Positions 33,325-42,149 are shown, counted from the first letter of the stretch. The stretch: DNA of 42,481 nucleotides from Desulfobacterales bacterium (GCA_021737185.1 JAIPEL010000024.1:1-42481); one strand, 5' to 3'. The notes: generated from the letters alone by a model not told the origin. Made by a program: numbers and translations.

Positions 33325-35661
33325 TTAGAAGCCCTTGAACGGGTTGGGCCCCATCTCTTCGATGGAGGCGACGAAGTCGTTTACGATTTGCGGAATCTTG
33401 TCATATTCGTCGATGGCGATCTCATACTGGGCAACCCGCTCGTTTTCCAGAGACAGACTGGCCAGCGCCTCGCCGATCTTTTTCATCCGGATGCTGGCCA
33501 GCTCGCTTCCCTTGATGAAGTGGCACTGGTAGTCGTCGCCGTGCTTGCATCCGAGCAGAAAAACACCGTCCATGCCGGTGGAAAGGGCGTCCTTGATCCA
33601 GATCACGTTCACCGATCCGAGGCAGCGTACCGGAATGAAACGCACCTCGGCCGAGTACGACAGCCGGTTGAGCCCGGCGATATCGATGGCCGGGTAGGCG
33701 TCGTTTTCACAGACCAGAGCGAGAATCCGCATGGGCGGCTCCTCGTAGTCGTCTTCGGACGGCACCTGGACCGACTTGACCATGGAACCGATGCTGTCGA
33801 TGTTGTAATCGGCAAAGCCGATGATCCGCTCCGGGCAGGCGCCCATGCAGGTTCCGCAGCGCCGGCATCGGGTCGGGTTCGGCTTCGGCGTTCCTTTGGC
33901 GTCGTCGTCCAGGGCGCCGAAGGGGCACTCTTCTGTGCACCGCTTGCACTGTGTGCAGCGCTGGAAGAAGAAGTCCGGAAAGGTCATGTCGCCGGATCGG
34001 GGATGGACCGAGACGCCCCGGTTGACCGATTCCAGGCACTGGATGGCCTTTAAGGCAGCGCCGGTGGCGTCTTCCATGGCCTCTTCGGTGGTCATGCTGC
34101 GGCGAACGGCGCCGGCGGCGTAGATGCCGGTCCGCTGGGTTTCATAGGGAAAGCAGATAAAGTTCGAATCGACATAGCCGCTGAATAGGTCAATGTCCCG
34201 GAATGCCGGACCCTGTCGGTAGGCCATGTTGACTACCGGATCGTCTTTGGTGGCCGGCACCATGCCGGTGGCCAGCACAACAAGATCCGCCTTGACGTTG
34301 ATTTTTTCTCCCAGCAGGGTGTCCTTTGCCTCCACCACCATGCCATCGCCGTTTTTCGAGACCTGAACGACTTCACCCTTGGTCATGAAGATGCCCGGAT
34401 CCTGCTGGATGCTCTTGTAGAAATTCTCCTGCAGACCGGGCGTGCGCATGTGCTGGTAGAAAATAAACGCCTTTCCGTCTTCGTAGTCTTCGCGAACGTA
34501 CTTGGCCTGTTTCAGGGAGACCAGACTGGTCACGGCGCCGGCATAGTCGAAGTCGGCGTCATTGCCCTCCTGACCCGGACTCTGAACAAAAACCACGGAT
34601 TTGGCATCCTTGCCGTCTGAGGGCCGGGTGATTTTTCCTTCTTTGGCGATCTGTTCGAAGGCTTCGTTGGTAACCACGTCGGGCAGGTCGCCGAAACCGA
34701 GATGGGCGAATTCCGCCGCCTTGGGCTGGTATCCCCGCCATCCGGCGGCGAGGATCACGGCGCCGTACTTTTCCCCGTTCGGATCGAGGGTCAGAATGTC
34801 CCGGCGGCCCTCGTTGTATTCCATGAACTTTTCATGGATCTGTTCGGCATTGAGTTCCTTGCCGTTTTCGTCCACCTTCATCTCTTCGGGGAGCGGGTAG
34901 GGCACGTCGAATTCGATCTTTTCGCCGGGCGTTTTGAAGGTGACGGTAAAATCGCCGGGAGAACCGGCCAAGCGGGCCACCACGGTGTGGGTCTTGATCG
35001 AAATCTTGGGATGGGTCTCCACGGCCTGGATTTTTTCGTCGACCACGGGCGGGATCAGGTCGGCAAAGGGATGCGCAACCGGAAGTTGCTTGCGCCAATG
35101 GCTGGCATGGCCGCCGAGCCGCTCCTCTTTTTCGACGATGGTGACTTCATAGCCGGCGTTTGCGGCATCCAGGGCGGCTGTCATGCCCGAGACACCGCCG
35201 CCGATGACCAGAATTTTTCTCGAAAACGTCTCCGGCTTGTAAGGTTCGGGAAGATCGATCTTCTTGGCCTTGGCCATTCCCATGCGAAGGTAGTCTTCGG
35301 CCAGCATCTGGAGCCGGTCGAAATGAACCCCGTCGCCTTTCTGCTCTTCGGTGAGCGCGGGAAACTCCTCCCGGGGATGGGACCAGACCACCTGCTCCCG
35401 GATGTTGACCCGGTCCACGATGCAGCCGTCGAACCGGAAGATGTCGTAATTGACCCGGCGGGAGCAGGCGGCAATGACCAGGGTGTTGGTCCCTTCTTCG
35501 ATTTCCTTTTTCAGGAATTCGACCCCTTCCTTGCCGCATAGAATCGGGTGGGTCTTGGCGGCAACCCCGTCATCGGTAGCGACCGCTTTCAGCGCGTCGA
35601 CATCCAGGGCTTCCCCGATGCCGCAGCCTTTGCAGATATACACACCTATCTTTTTATCCAT
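33325..35661 (-). CDS. qmoB: Quinone-interacting oxidoreductase subunit QmoB
   Basis: A cytoplasmic HdrA-like flavoprotein of the Qmo complex. The 778-residue protein begins KKIGVYICKGCGIG, then has a flavin-binding GGGVSGMTAALDAANAGYEV (FAD) near residue 155, and two [4Fe-4S] motifs near residue 560-600 (CTQCKRCTEECPFG and CRRCGTCMGACP). The C-terminal part, about 640-778, is MvhD-like (CLGSVNVIWIKDAL, LLGCKHGDDYQCH), typical of QmoB. A strong AGGAGG lies 6 nt before the ATG. The stop of qmoA is 10 bp upstream, and qmoC follows after 46 bp. Confidence 0.97.
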   Translation of the reverse strand: MDKKIGVYICKGCGIGEALDVDALKAVATDDGVAAKTHPILCGKEGVEFLKKEIEEGTNTLVIAACSRRVNYDIFRFDGCIVDRVNIREQVVWSHPREEFPALTEEQKGDGVHFDRLQMLAEDYLRMGMAKAKKIDLPEPYKPETFSRKILVIGGGVSGMTAALDAANAGYEVTIVEKEERLGGHASHWRKQLPVAHPFADLIPPVVDEKIQAVETHPKISIKTHTVVARLAGSPGDFTVTFKTPGEKIEFDVPYPLPEEMKVDENGKELNAEQIHEKFMEYNEGRRDILTLDPNGEKYGAVILAAGWRGYQPKAAEFAHLGFGDLPDVVTNEAFEQIAKEGKITRPSDGKDAKSVVFVQSPGQEGNDADFDYAGAVTSLVSLKQAKYVREDYEDGKAFIFYQHMRTPGLQENFYKSIQQDPGIFMTKGEVVQVSKNGDGMVVEAKDTLLGEKINVKADLVVLATGMVPATKDDPVVNMAYRQGPAFRDIDLFSGYVDSNFICFPYETQRTGIYAAGAVRRSMTTEEAMEDATGAALKAIQCLESVNRGVSVHPRSGDMTFPDFFFQRCTQCKRCTEECPFGALDDDAKGTPKPNPTRCRRCGTCMGACPERIIGFADYNIDSIGSMVKSVQVPSEDDYEEPPMRILALVCENDAYPAIDIAGLNRLSYSAEVRFIPVRCLGSVNVIWIKDALSTGMDGVFLLGCKHGDDYQCHFIKGSELASIRMKKIGEALASLSLENERVAQYEIAIDEYDKIPQIVNDFVASIEEMGPNPFKGF

Positions 35662-35671
35662 GGATAACCTC

Positions 35672-36949
35672 CTACCTCCTCACCAGGGTTTGAATCGCTT
35701 TGAGGGCCATACCGGTTGCGCTCTGGTTGGATGTAACCACGTCGGCGGGCTTGACGGCGCAGCCGGCGGCGAACATGCCGCCCTTGGCAAAGTCGTTCAA
35801 GAGAAAACCGTCTTCGGTCACTTGAAGGTCCGCCGGAAGTTTCAGGCTGGCGGCCGTCGGTTGCATGCCGGTGGCGAGCACCACCAGGTCGGCTTCCTGA
35901 TGCATTTTCTCTCCGGTGACGGCGTTTTCGGCCGTGACGGTGATTTTCTTCGTAGCCGGGTCCTCGACGACTTCGGCAACTTTCCCCTTGATCAGGAAGA
36001 TGTTCTCGTCTTCCTTGACCTTCTGATAGAATTTTTCGTACCGCTGGCCCGGAGATCGGATGTCGATGTAGAAAATGTAGATCTTGGCATCGGGATATCG
36101 TTCGCGGACGTAGGTGGCCTGTTTGAGGGAGGCCATGCAGCAGATGTAGGAGCAGTAGGGAAGGTGGTTTTCGTCCCTGGATCCGGCGCACTGGACAAAG
36201 GCCACCGATTCCGGGGCGCCGTTGTCCGACGGCCGAAGGATTTTGCCCCCGGTGGGTCCGCTGGGAGAAGCCATTCGCTCCATCATCATGTTGGTGATGA
36301 CGTTTTCGTATTGGCCGAAGCCGAGGTTGTCGATTTTCGTGGCATCGTAGGGCTCCCATCCGGTGGCCCAGACCACGGCTCCGACCTGCAGGGTAATGCT
36401 CTTGGGCGCCATTTCCAGGTCGATGGCGTCATACTTGCAGGCATCCTTGCAGCGCTGGGCGTCTTCTGTGCCGATGATCTCCGGCGCCAGCACGTACCGG
36501 GCCGGAAACGCCATCTCGAAGGGAAGATAGGCCGCCTTGGTCTTGTTCATGCCGAAGTTGAATTCGTTTGCGATTTCAGTTTCACAGGCTTCGGCGCAGG
36601 CCCCGCAGCAGGTGCAGTTTTCGTTGACGTACCGGGGCTGGAGGCGAATCGTGACGCTGTAGTTGCCTGGGGCGCCCTCGATTTTTTCAATCTCGGCCAG
36701 GGTGAAGGCGTGAATATTGGGATTATCCTTGATGCGGCGGAAATTGATTTCAAGGCCGCAGGTAGGAGGGCATAGCTTGGGGAAATACTGATTGAGCTGC
36801 GACACCCGTCCGCCTAGATATGGGTTTTTTTCGACCAGGAACACCTCGTAGCCCACTTCGGCGGCCTCGAGGGTGGTGGTCAACCCGCTGATCCCTCCTC
36901 CAACGACCAAGATGCTTCCGCTCGTAGGGGCTGTTTTTTCTTCAGTCAT
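35672..36949 (-). CDS. qmoA: Quinone-interacting oxidoreductase subunit QmoA
   Basis: A cytoplasmic HdrA-like FAD protein of the Qmo complex. The 418-residue product has the dinucleotide-binding GSILVVGGGISGLTTTLEAAEVG at the N-terminus, a cysteine motif CTCCGACAEACE (about residue 108), VQCAGSRDENHLPYCSYICCMASLKQA, the typical HdrA 'CAGSR' and cysteine-rich block, and a C-terminal FAD region with FAAGCAVKPADV. I start at the ATG at 36949, with GGAGGG upstream; an in-frame ATG at 37084 adds 45 unconserved residues. It is the first gene of qmoABC. The operon follows aprA after a terminator, so qmo may have its own promoter. Confidence 0.97.
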   Translation of the reverse strand: MTEEKTAPTSGSILVVGGGISGLTTTLEAAEVGYEVFLVEKNPYLGGRVSQLNQYFPKLCPPTCGLEINFRRIKDNPNIHAFTLAEIEKIEGAPGNYSVTIRLQPRYVNENCTCCGACAEACETEIANEFNFGMNKTKAAYLPFEMAFPARYVLAPEIIGTEDAQRCKDACKYDAIDLEMAPKSITLQVGAVVWATGWEPYDATKIDNLGFGQYENVITNMMMERMASPSGPTGGKILRPSDNGAPESVAFVQCAGSRDENHLPYCSYICCMASLKQATYVRERYPDAKIYIFYIDIRSPGQRYEKFYQKVKEDENIFLIKGKVAEVVEDPATKKITVTAENAVTGEKMHQEADLVVLATGMQPTAASLKLPADLQVTEDGFLLNDFAKGGMFAAGCAVKPADVVTSNQSATGMALKAIQTLVRR

Positions 36950-37030
36950 GCTATCCCTCCGTGGATGAAAAGTGGAATCGGTTGTATGCTCCGATGCGTC
37001 ACAACGCTTGCTTTGATGCCGGAGTTTCCG

Positions 37031-37083
37031 TGTCCATATGCCTAAAGGCTTTATCGCGGGCAAAGCCCTTACGCATGTGGACA
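37031..37083 (-). promoter_or_regulatory. Long imperfect hairpin in the qmoA leader
   Basis: TGTCCATATGC at one end and GCATGTGGACA at the other form an 11-bp stem with one mismatch, and inside, AAAGGCTTTA can pair with CAAAGCCCTT imperfectly. The structure covers 53 nt and lies 82 bp before the qmoA start, between the apr terminator and qmoA. It could be a regulatory RNA structure or a dyad operator. Confidence 0.45.
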
Positions 37084-37151
37084 CAGTAAATCCTGGCAGG
37101 CGGCTGAACGAAACGGATGGGCAACCGTTTTTGCCATGATGTTAATAAAAA

Positions 37152-37179
37152 CCTCCAGGCGTCTTTCGACGCCTGAAGG
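37152..37179 (-). terminator. Terminator after aprA
   Basis: An 8-bp core stem, CAGGCGTC (37156-37163) with GACGCCTG (37168-37175), loop TTTC, plus outer CCT/AGG pairs. The minus strand continues into GGTTTTTATT. It lies about 45 bp past the aprA stop and separates aprBA from qmoABC. Confidence 0.8.
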
Positions 37180-37221
37180 CCTCTATTTTGGTGCTTTAGA
37201 TCATCTCTGGTCGCTTTGACA

Positions 37222-39201
37222 TCAGTCCGGAATGATCTGGATGTAGTCTTTCTTGAAGACGTCCCACTTCTGCTCCTTCGGATCGAACTTGGAGTTGACG
37301 AAGCAGAACCAGTTCTCGTCGTCCTGTCCCGGGTAGTCTGCCTGATAGTAGAAGCCCGGGTAGCGGGTTTCCTTCCGGAACTGGATGTGGCGCAGGTGAG
37401 ATTCCACGGTCCAGATTCTGTGGATAATCTCCCATGCCCGCATCAGTTCGTGCAGGTCGCCGGCGGCCAGCTTTTCGCAGTCCTCGCGCATGGTGGCCAA
37501 CAGGTCCATGACGATCTCCAGGTTCTTGGAGGTGGTCTGGTAGAAGGTCGCAGTTCCGGCGCCGTACTCGTGGGTGGCCTTCATCAGCCGATACATCATG
37601 CCGTTGGGCTTGAGGTAGTTCGGGTTGATGTCTTCGGCCGTGGTGTAGGCCACGTTGTCCAGGTAGGTGCGAACCGGCTTGTAGACGATGTCGACCGCTT
37701 CGGCGGCGCTGATGGCCAGCTCGGGTTTGAAGTCGGCAAAGTCCTTGGCAAAGCGGCAGGCTTGTTTGATGGCCATCCGCCCCTCGGCATGGGAGCCGGA
37801 GGAGAACTTATGGCCGGAGCAGCCGACGCCGTCGCCGGCAGTGAACAGCCCCTCGACCGTGGTCATCCGGTTGTAGACTTTGCCGTTTCTGGCCTTGATC
37901 TTGAAGGCGTCCGGCACCCAGTCATAGTCCGGGCCGGAAGTCCACAGACCGCAGCATCCCGAGTGGGATCCGAGCAGGTAGGGCTCGGTGGGCATGACCT
38001 CGGAGTTCTTCTTCTCCGGTTCGGTGTCGGTGGCGCACCACAGATTGGCCTGGCCGCAGGTCATGTCCAGAAAGTCTTCCCACGCCTCGGACTCGAGGTG
38101 CTTGAGCTCTTTCTTGTCCATGGTCTTTCCGAGTTCGGCAAGGGCGGTCACGGTGTCCATGAGGATCGGGCCGCGGCCTTCCTTCATCTCGAAGAGCATC
38201 AGGTGGTTCCGCAGGCAGGTCGGGGTGATGGCGGCGGTGCCGTAAGGCGCGTAGTTTTCCAGCTCTTTTTTGGCGGCGTCGCTGGCGGCGAAGTTTTCGC
38301 CCAGGCCGTTGAGTGCCTTGGCCTTGAACAGGAGGAACCAGGCGCCGACCGGACCGTAGCCGTCCTTGAACCGGGCCGGGGTGAAGCGGTTTTCCATCAT
38401 GGAAAGCTCGGCGCCCACGCGCATGGCCAGGGTGTAGGTGGAGCCTGAGTTCCATACCGGATACCAGGCGCGGCCCTTGCCCTCGCCCACCGACCGCGGC
38501 TGGTAGATGTTCACCGCGCCGCCGCAGGCGACCATCATGGTCTTGCATTTGATGACGTAAACTTTGTTCTCGCGGACCGAAAAGCCGATGGCGCCCGCGA
38601 TCTGATTGTCGACGTTTTTGTCGAGCAGCAGTTCAACGATGAAGACCCGCTCCAGGATGTCGTCTTCGCCGATGGCCTTCTTGGCGGCCTCGGCGACGAT
38701 CCGTTTGTAGGACTCGCCGTTGATCATGATCTGCCATTTTCCGGTGCGAACCGGCTGGGCGCCGCTTTTCAGGGTGCCCATGGTCTGGCCTTTTTTGCCG
38801 TCCAGGTTCTTGCCATCGTCGGATTTTTTCCAGATCGGCAGGCCCCATTCTTCGAACAGGTGGACCGAATCGTCGACGTGGCAGCCCAGGTCGAAAATCA
38901 GGTCCTCGCGGACGATGCCCATCAGGTCGTTTCTGACCATGCGAACATAGTCGTCCGGGCTGTTTTCGCCGATGAAGGTGTTGATGGCCGAAAGGCCCTG
39001 GGCCACGGCGCCGCTGCGCTCCATGGCCGCTTTGTCCACCAGAAGAGTGGTCATTCCATCGGGGAGCCATTTTTTGACTTCGAAGGCTGAACCGCATGCC
39101 GCCATGCCGCCGCCCACGATCAGAACGTCCACTTCCCTTTCTTCGATTTCGGGATCCCGAACCGCTTTAAGTTCACCTTTTGGTTTGTTCGGTAATGCCA
39201 T
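37222..39201 (-). CDS. aprA: APS reductase alpha subunit
   Basis: The FAD-containing catalytic subunit that reduces APS to sulfite and AMP in the cytoplasm. The 659-residue protein has the N-terminal FAD-binding DVLIVGGGMAACGSAFEV, then MERSGAVAQGLSAINTF, the substrate-site stretch with NRFTPARFKDGYGPVG, the FTAGDGVGCSGHKFSSGSHAEGR block and a C-terminal helical part with ESHLRHIQFRKETRYPGFYYQ. All of these are characteristic of dissimilatory AprA. AGGAGG lies 7 nt before the ATG. It follows aprB by 62 bp on the same transcript and ends before a terminator. Confidence 0.98.
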   Translation of the reverse strand: MALPNKPKGELKAVRDPEIEEREVDVLIVGGGMAACGSAFEVKKWLPDGMTTLLVDKAAMERSGAVAQGLSAINTFIGENSPDDYVRMVRNDLMGIVREDLIFDLGCHVDDSVHLFEEWGLPIWKKSDDGKNLDGKKGQTMGTLKSGAQPVRTGKWQIMINGESYKRIVAEAAKKAIGEDDILERVFIVELLLDKNVDNQIAGAIGFSVRENKVYVIKCKTMMVACGGAVNIYQPRSVGEGKGRAWYPVWNSGSTYTLAMRVGAELSMMENRFTPARFKDGYGPVGAWFLLFKAKALNGLGENFAASDAAKKELENYAPYGTAAITPTCLRNHLMLFEMKEGRGPILMDTVTALAELGKTMDKKELKHLESEAWEDFLDMTCGQANLWCATDTEPEKKNSEVMPTEPYLLGSHSGCCGLWTSGPDYDWVPDAFKIKARNGKVYNRMTTVEGLFTAGDGVGCSGHKFSSGSHAEGRMAIKQACRFAKDFADFKPELAISAAEAVDIVYKPVRTYLDNVAYTTAEDINPNYLKPNGMMYRLMKATHEYGAGTATFYQTTSKNLEIVMDLLATMREDCEKLAAGDLHELMRAWEIIHRIWTVESHLRHIQFRKETRYPGFYYQADYPGQDDENWFCFVNSKFDPKEQKWDVFKKDYIQIIPD

Positions 39202-39263
39202 ATTTCATCCTCCTTCGATGTGAAAATTCTCGATCGGTTTGTCGAACAATGTCCGGTGTCTGC

Positions 39264-39701
39264 CTATACCGTCGCCTGGGGTTTGGGGATCTGGTAGTCC
39301 TCGGATTCCTCGGTGGCCAGCAGGCCGCTGTCCAGATCTTTGCCCTTGAGATCCTCGTAGGCGTTGGCAGCACCTTCGGGGGTGGTGCGGATGGGGAACT
39401 TAAAGCGTTTGATGAGACCGTTGCGGAACTTGCAGGTCCACATCACGTCCTCGGTGCCCATCATCGGCATGATGCTGCTTCCCAGCGGCACGAAGTCGGC
39501 ATAGCCGCGGACTTCAATGGCCTGGGTCGGGCAGATCTTGACGCAGGAGAAGCACTCCCAGCATTGATCCGGTTCCTGGTTGTAGGCCTTCATCTGGTTT
39601 GGCTCGAGCACCATCAAGTCGTTGGGACAAATGTACATACAAGCCGTTTTGTCCCCGCCCTTGCAGCCGTCACATTTTTCATCAATTACGAAGCTTGGCA
39701 T
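39264..39701 (-). CDS. aprB: APS reductase beta subunit
   Basis: The iron-sulfur subunit that carries electrons to the FAD of AprA. The 145-residue protein has two [4Fe-4S] motifs near the N-terminus: CDGCKGGDKTACMYICP, with the longer spacing typical of AprB, and CWECFSCVKICPTQAI. A C-terminal tail wraps around AprA in known structures. AGGAGG lies 7 nt before the ATG. It is the first gene of the aprBA operon, with a 5' leader of about 300 nt to the candidate promoter. Confidence 0.98.
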   Translation of the reverse strand: MPSFVIDEKCDGCKGGDKTACMYICPNDLMVLEPNQMKAYNQEPDQCWECFSCVKICPTQAIEVRGYADFVPLGSSIMPMMGTEDVMWTCKFRNGLIKRFKFPIRTTPEGAANAYEDLKGKDLDSGLLATEESEDYQIPKPQATV

Positions 39702-40228
39702 TAATGAACCCTCCTAAGTTTTAGATTGAGCAGTTACACGACGCGACTTTCTACAGCCGTTACACTGACCTCAGAACTCTTTCACACCTCCCTTCCTAAG
39801 TAGCTCGTCGTCTGCGGCTCTTGCCGCTTTTTTCTTGCTGATCATCATCAATGGCACCGGAATCCTTTTTTTGTCGTCCGGTTGTTCGCAGGGGTTGTCA
39901 GACGTCATTTTGAATTTTTTATCGACTGGGCAAGATGTCGGATGTTGGTAATTTTTTTCTATAAAATCAATTAGATAGAGCCTATCGCCAGATAGAATTA
40001 AATATCACCCGCCTTGGGCCTTGTCAAGAATTTTCGGCCCGGGATTTTCAAACAGATGCAGAGGGTTACATCATTGAAAGGGCTGAAAACAACATCTGGA
40101 ATTTGTAAATATCGGAAACACCATATATGGTATTTTCAGTATGGAAAACGACGTTTCGTATTGCACCTTGACAGAACCTTCCGGCATGATAACCGATCGT
40201 CAGCCTCTCAATGAAAGGATCTTCGAAG
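39702..40228. promoter_or_regulatory. Divergent intergenic region with apr promoter
   Basis: No gene is seen in this 527-bp gap. On the minus strand TTGACA (40027-40022) is followed after 17 nt by TATTTA (40004-39999); this is the best candidate for the aprBA promoter. Just downstream lies the dyad CTATC-GCCA-GATAG (39982-39995), a possible operator at the start site. GTGTAAC occurs twice on the minus strand (39765-39759, 39739-39733) with 26-bp spacing, of unclear meaning. The plus side before the YkgJ gene has no clear promoter. Confidence 0.5.
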
Positions 40229-40960
40229 ATGGACGCCGATATGGTCGAGATATTCCCCGGGCAGCCGTTTGCCTTCTCCTGTGGTCCGGCGGTCTCCTGT
40301 TTCAACCACTGCTGCCGGGATCTGAACCAGTTTTTAACCCCGTACGACATCCTGCGCGTGAAGCAGGGGCTGTCCCTTTCTTCCGGCGAGTTTCTGTCTC
40401 GCTACGCCTCGGTTCACGACGGCCCCGAAACCGGTCTTCCGGTGGTCTCTTTCCGGACCCGGGCGCCAGACGGCCATCTTTGCCCCTTTGTCACCGAGCT
40501 GGGATGCCGCGTGTATGAAGACCGCCCCTCCTCGTGCCGGAGCTATCCCTTGATGCGGCTGGCTTCCCGCAACCGCGAAACGGGACGGATCACCGAGCGG
40601 TTCTTCCTGCTGAAAGAACCCCACTGCCGGGGTTTCGAATCAAGCCGAATCCAAACCGCGGGTCAATGGATTGCCGGCCAGGGCCTGGCCGTTTACAATG
40701 AGATGAACGACCGGATTCTCGAGTTGATCAGCCTGAAAAAGCGCTGCCGGCCCGGCCCCCTGGACATGGCCGCACGGCATCGGTTTACCATGGCCCTCTA
40801 CGATTTGGACGGATTCCGCAAGCAGATTTTCGAACCGATCCTGGCCGGCGACGACCGGTTCGATCCAGGGTTGCGTCAGGCGGCCAAAAGCGATGATGTC
40901 GAACTGCTGAAGCTGGCGGTGGAATGGGTGAAGGAGGAGCTATTTCAGGCGCAGTATTGA
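40229..40960 (+). CDS. YkgJ-family zinc/iron-chelating protein
   Basis: A 243-residue protein of the CxxxCxxCC (YkgJ/UPF0153) family, whose members bind zinc or iron, but whose physiological role is unknown. The N-terminus has Cys18, Cys24, Cys28 and Cys29 (FSCGPAVSCFNHCC), and the middle has CPFVTELGCRVYEDRPSSCRSYP, the second conserved cysteine block of the family. The C-terminal part is helical (EWVKEELF). I use the ATG at 40229, which has AAAGGA about 10 nt upstream; an ATG at 40211 lacks a ribosome site. It is divergent from aprB. A truncated relative lies at the right edge of the window. Confidence 0.9.
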   Translation: MDADMVEIFPGQPFAFSCGPAVSCFNHCCRDLNQFLTPYDILRVKQGLSLSSGEFLSRYASVHDGPETGLPVVSFRTRAPDGHLCPFVTELGCRVYEDRPSSCRSYPLMRLASRNRETGRITERFFLLKEPHCRGFESSRIQTAGQWIAGQGLAVYNEMNDRILELISLKKRCRPGPLDMAARHRFTMALYDLDGFRKQIFEPILAGDDRFDPGLRQAAKSDDVELLKLAVEWVKEELFQAQY

Positions 40961-40984
40961 ATGCCGGCTCCGGGAAAATAAGCA

Positions 40985-41140
40985 AGAGGAAAAATTCAAA
41001 ATTCGAATGTTCAAATGACAGAAACAAAAACCCTGCTGGCCATTTCCAGTCATTTGGGAATTTCCTGTTTCGGGCATTTGAATTTTGGTCATTCGAGATT
41101 GTTTCGAAATTCGGATTTCGATATTCGGATTTTTTAATTT
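40985..41140. repeat. Inverted degenerate AT-rich repeat, AAATTCGAA type
   Basis: The left arm (about 40985-41030) has AAATTCAAAATTCGAATG, TTCAAATGACAG and AAACAAAAACCC. The right arm (about 41070-41140) has CATTTGAATTTTGGTCATTC, TTGTTTCGAAATTCGGATTTCG and ATATTCGGATTTTTT, largely complementary in reverse. It is the longest copy of this class in the window, lying between the YkgJ gene and the SDR gene. Confidence 0.75.
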
Positions 41141-41201
41141 AAAGACTCATGGTCTCTTCTCCAGCATAGGCCCGTATTTTTCACATGGAAAGGCGCATAT
41201 C

Positions 41202-42026
41202 ATGAAACTGAGCGGCAAGGTAGCGCTGGTGCTCGGCAGCATCAAGGGGATCGGACGGGAGATCGGCCTTTCTCTGGCCGAATCCGGGGTGCGGGTGGTC
41301 CTGACCTATAACGACTGGGAAGAGCATCTTCCCGAGATGCGGTCGGTGTTTGACAAGTTCGGGGCCGATGCGGTGATCGAAAAAATCGATCTGCTGGACA
41401 CCGACCGGATCCAGGGGCTCATGGACCGTATCCGAGACCGGTTCGGCCGGCTCGACATCCTCGTCAACAACATTGAGCGGGGAGGATGGCCGATCGTTCA
41501 CGGCCCTTACAAGCGGCCGCAGTGGGATCTGGAAATGGCCACGACCCTGAGGGCCAAGTGGTGGGTTTTTGACAAGGCGCTGCCGATGTTGAAGGCCGCA
41601 GGCGACGCCGCCGTGGTCAATATCTCCTCCATCGCCGGGGTGGTCGGCCGCAGCGGGCCGGCCAGCTATCTTTTCAACGACGGGTACGCTGCCGCCAACC
41701 GAGGCATTTCTCTTCTCACCGAAACCTGGGCGCGAATCGGCGCCCCGCAAGTCCGGGTCAACGAGATCATGCTCGGCATTTTCGAGACGCGGAACGCACA
41801 GGGAACCCGCGGATGGAATCTGCTCACCGAATCCCAGCGCCGGGCCGTCATCGACCATATTCCCCTCGGAAGAGCCGGCACCCCGGGGGAGGTGGCCATG
41901 GCCGTGCGGTTCGTCATCGCAGACGCCCCATACATGACCGGCAGCGTCATTCGGCTGGACGGCGGGTATGTGCTGGGAGGGGAGGAGGTGGCGCCGATGC
42001 CGCCCGGCGTCGAGGGGGGTAGTTGA
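41202..42026 (+). CDS. SDR-family oxidoreductase with altered catalytic motif
   Basis: A 274-residue short-chain dehydrogenase/reductase. The Rossmann N-terminus is GKVALVLGSIKGIGREIG, the SSIAG strand carries Ser142/Ser143, and the C-terminal part has the typical GRAGTPGEVAMAVRFV and DGGY blocks. Several key positions are unusual: the NNAG motif reads NNIE, and at the active-site helix Tyr162 is followed by AAAN, so the Lys expected at 166 is Asn. This may mean lost or changed catalysis. The ATG at 41202 has GGAAAGG upstream; longer in-frame starts fall in the repeat tract. The next gene downstream is on the opposite strand. The substrate is unknown. Confidence 0.9.
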   Translation: MKLSGKVALVLGSIKGIGREIGLSLAESGVRVVLTYNDWEEHLPEMRSVFDKFGADAVIEKIDLLDTDRIQGLMDRIRDRFGRLDILVNNIERGGWPIVHGPYKRPQWDLEMATTLRAKWWVFDKALPMLKAAGDAAVVNISSIAGVVGRSGPASYLFNDGYAAANRGISLLTETWARIGAPQVRVNEIMLGIFETRNAQGTRGWNLLTESQRRAVIDHIPLGRAGTPGEVAMAVRFVIADAPYMTGSVIRLDGGYVLGGEEVAPMPPGVEGGS

Positions 42027-42121
42027 TTGGTTAAATGGTCGAATGGTTGATTCGGCCTTCCGGATATTTTTGCAAGACTTTTGAAAAAAGACGGAATTCT
42101 GCTCCCATTTGACCAATCAAC
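42023..42121. repeat. Inverted degenerate repeat, TTGATTGGTTAAATGG type
   Basis: The left arm (42023-42056) is TTGATTGGTTAAATGGTCG then AATGGTTGATTCGG; the right arm (42104-42121) ends with CCCATTTGACCAATCAACC. It uses the same words and design as the copy between the tRNA-Ser genes at 28830-28948, but with a different centre. It starts at the SDR stop codon. Confidence 0.75.
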
Positions 42122-42149
42122 CGGCTGCGATGATACCTGGCATCCGAAC

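Noticed and set aside
37216-38448. A 410-codon plus-strand open frame opposite aprA, and a 527-codon frame within fdhA (16928-18511)
   Set aside because: Both overlap well-identified genes in other frames and show only the composition of shadow translations.
39733-39765. Two GTGTAAC words upstream of aprB as targets of the SARP-type regulator
   Set aside because: They differ from CTTGTAAC, are 26 bp apart and not in 11-bp phase, and are downstream of the candidate promoter.
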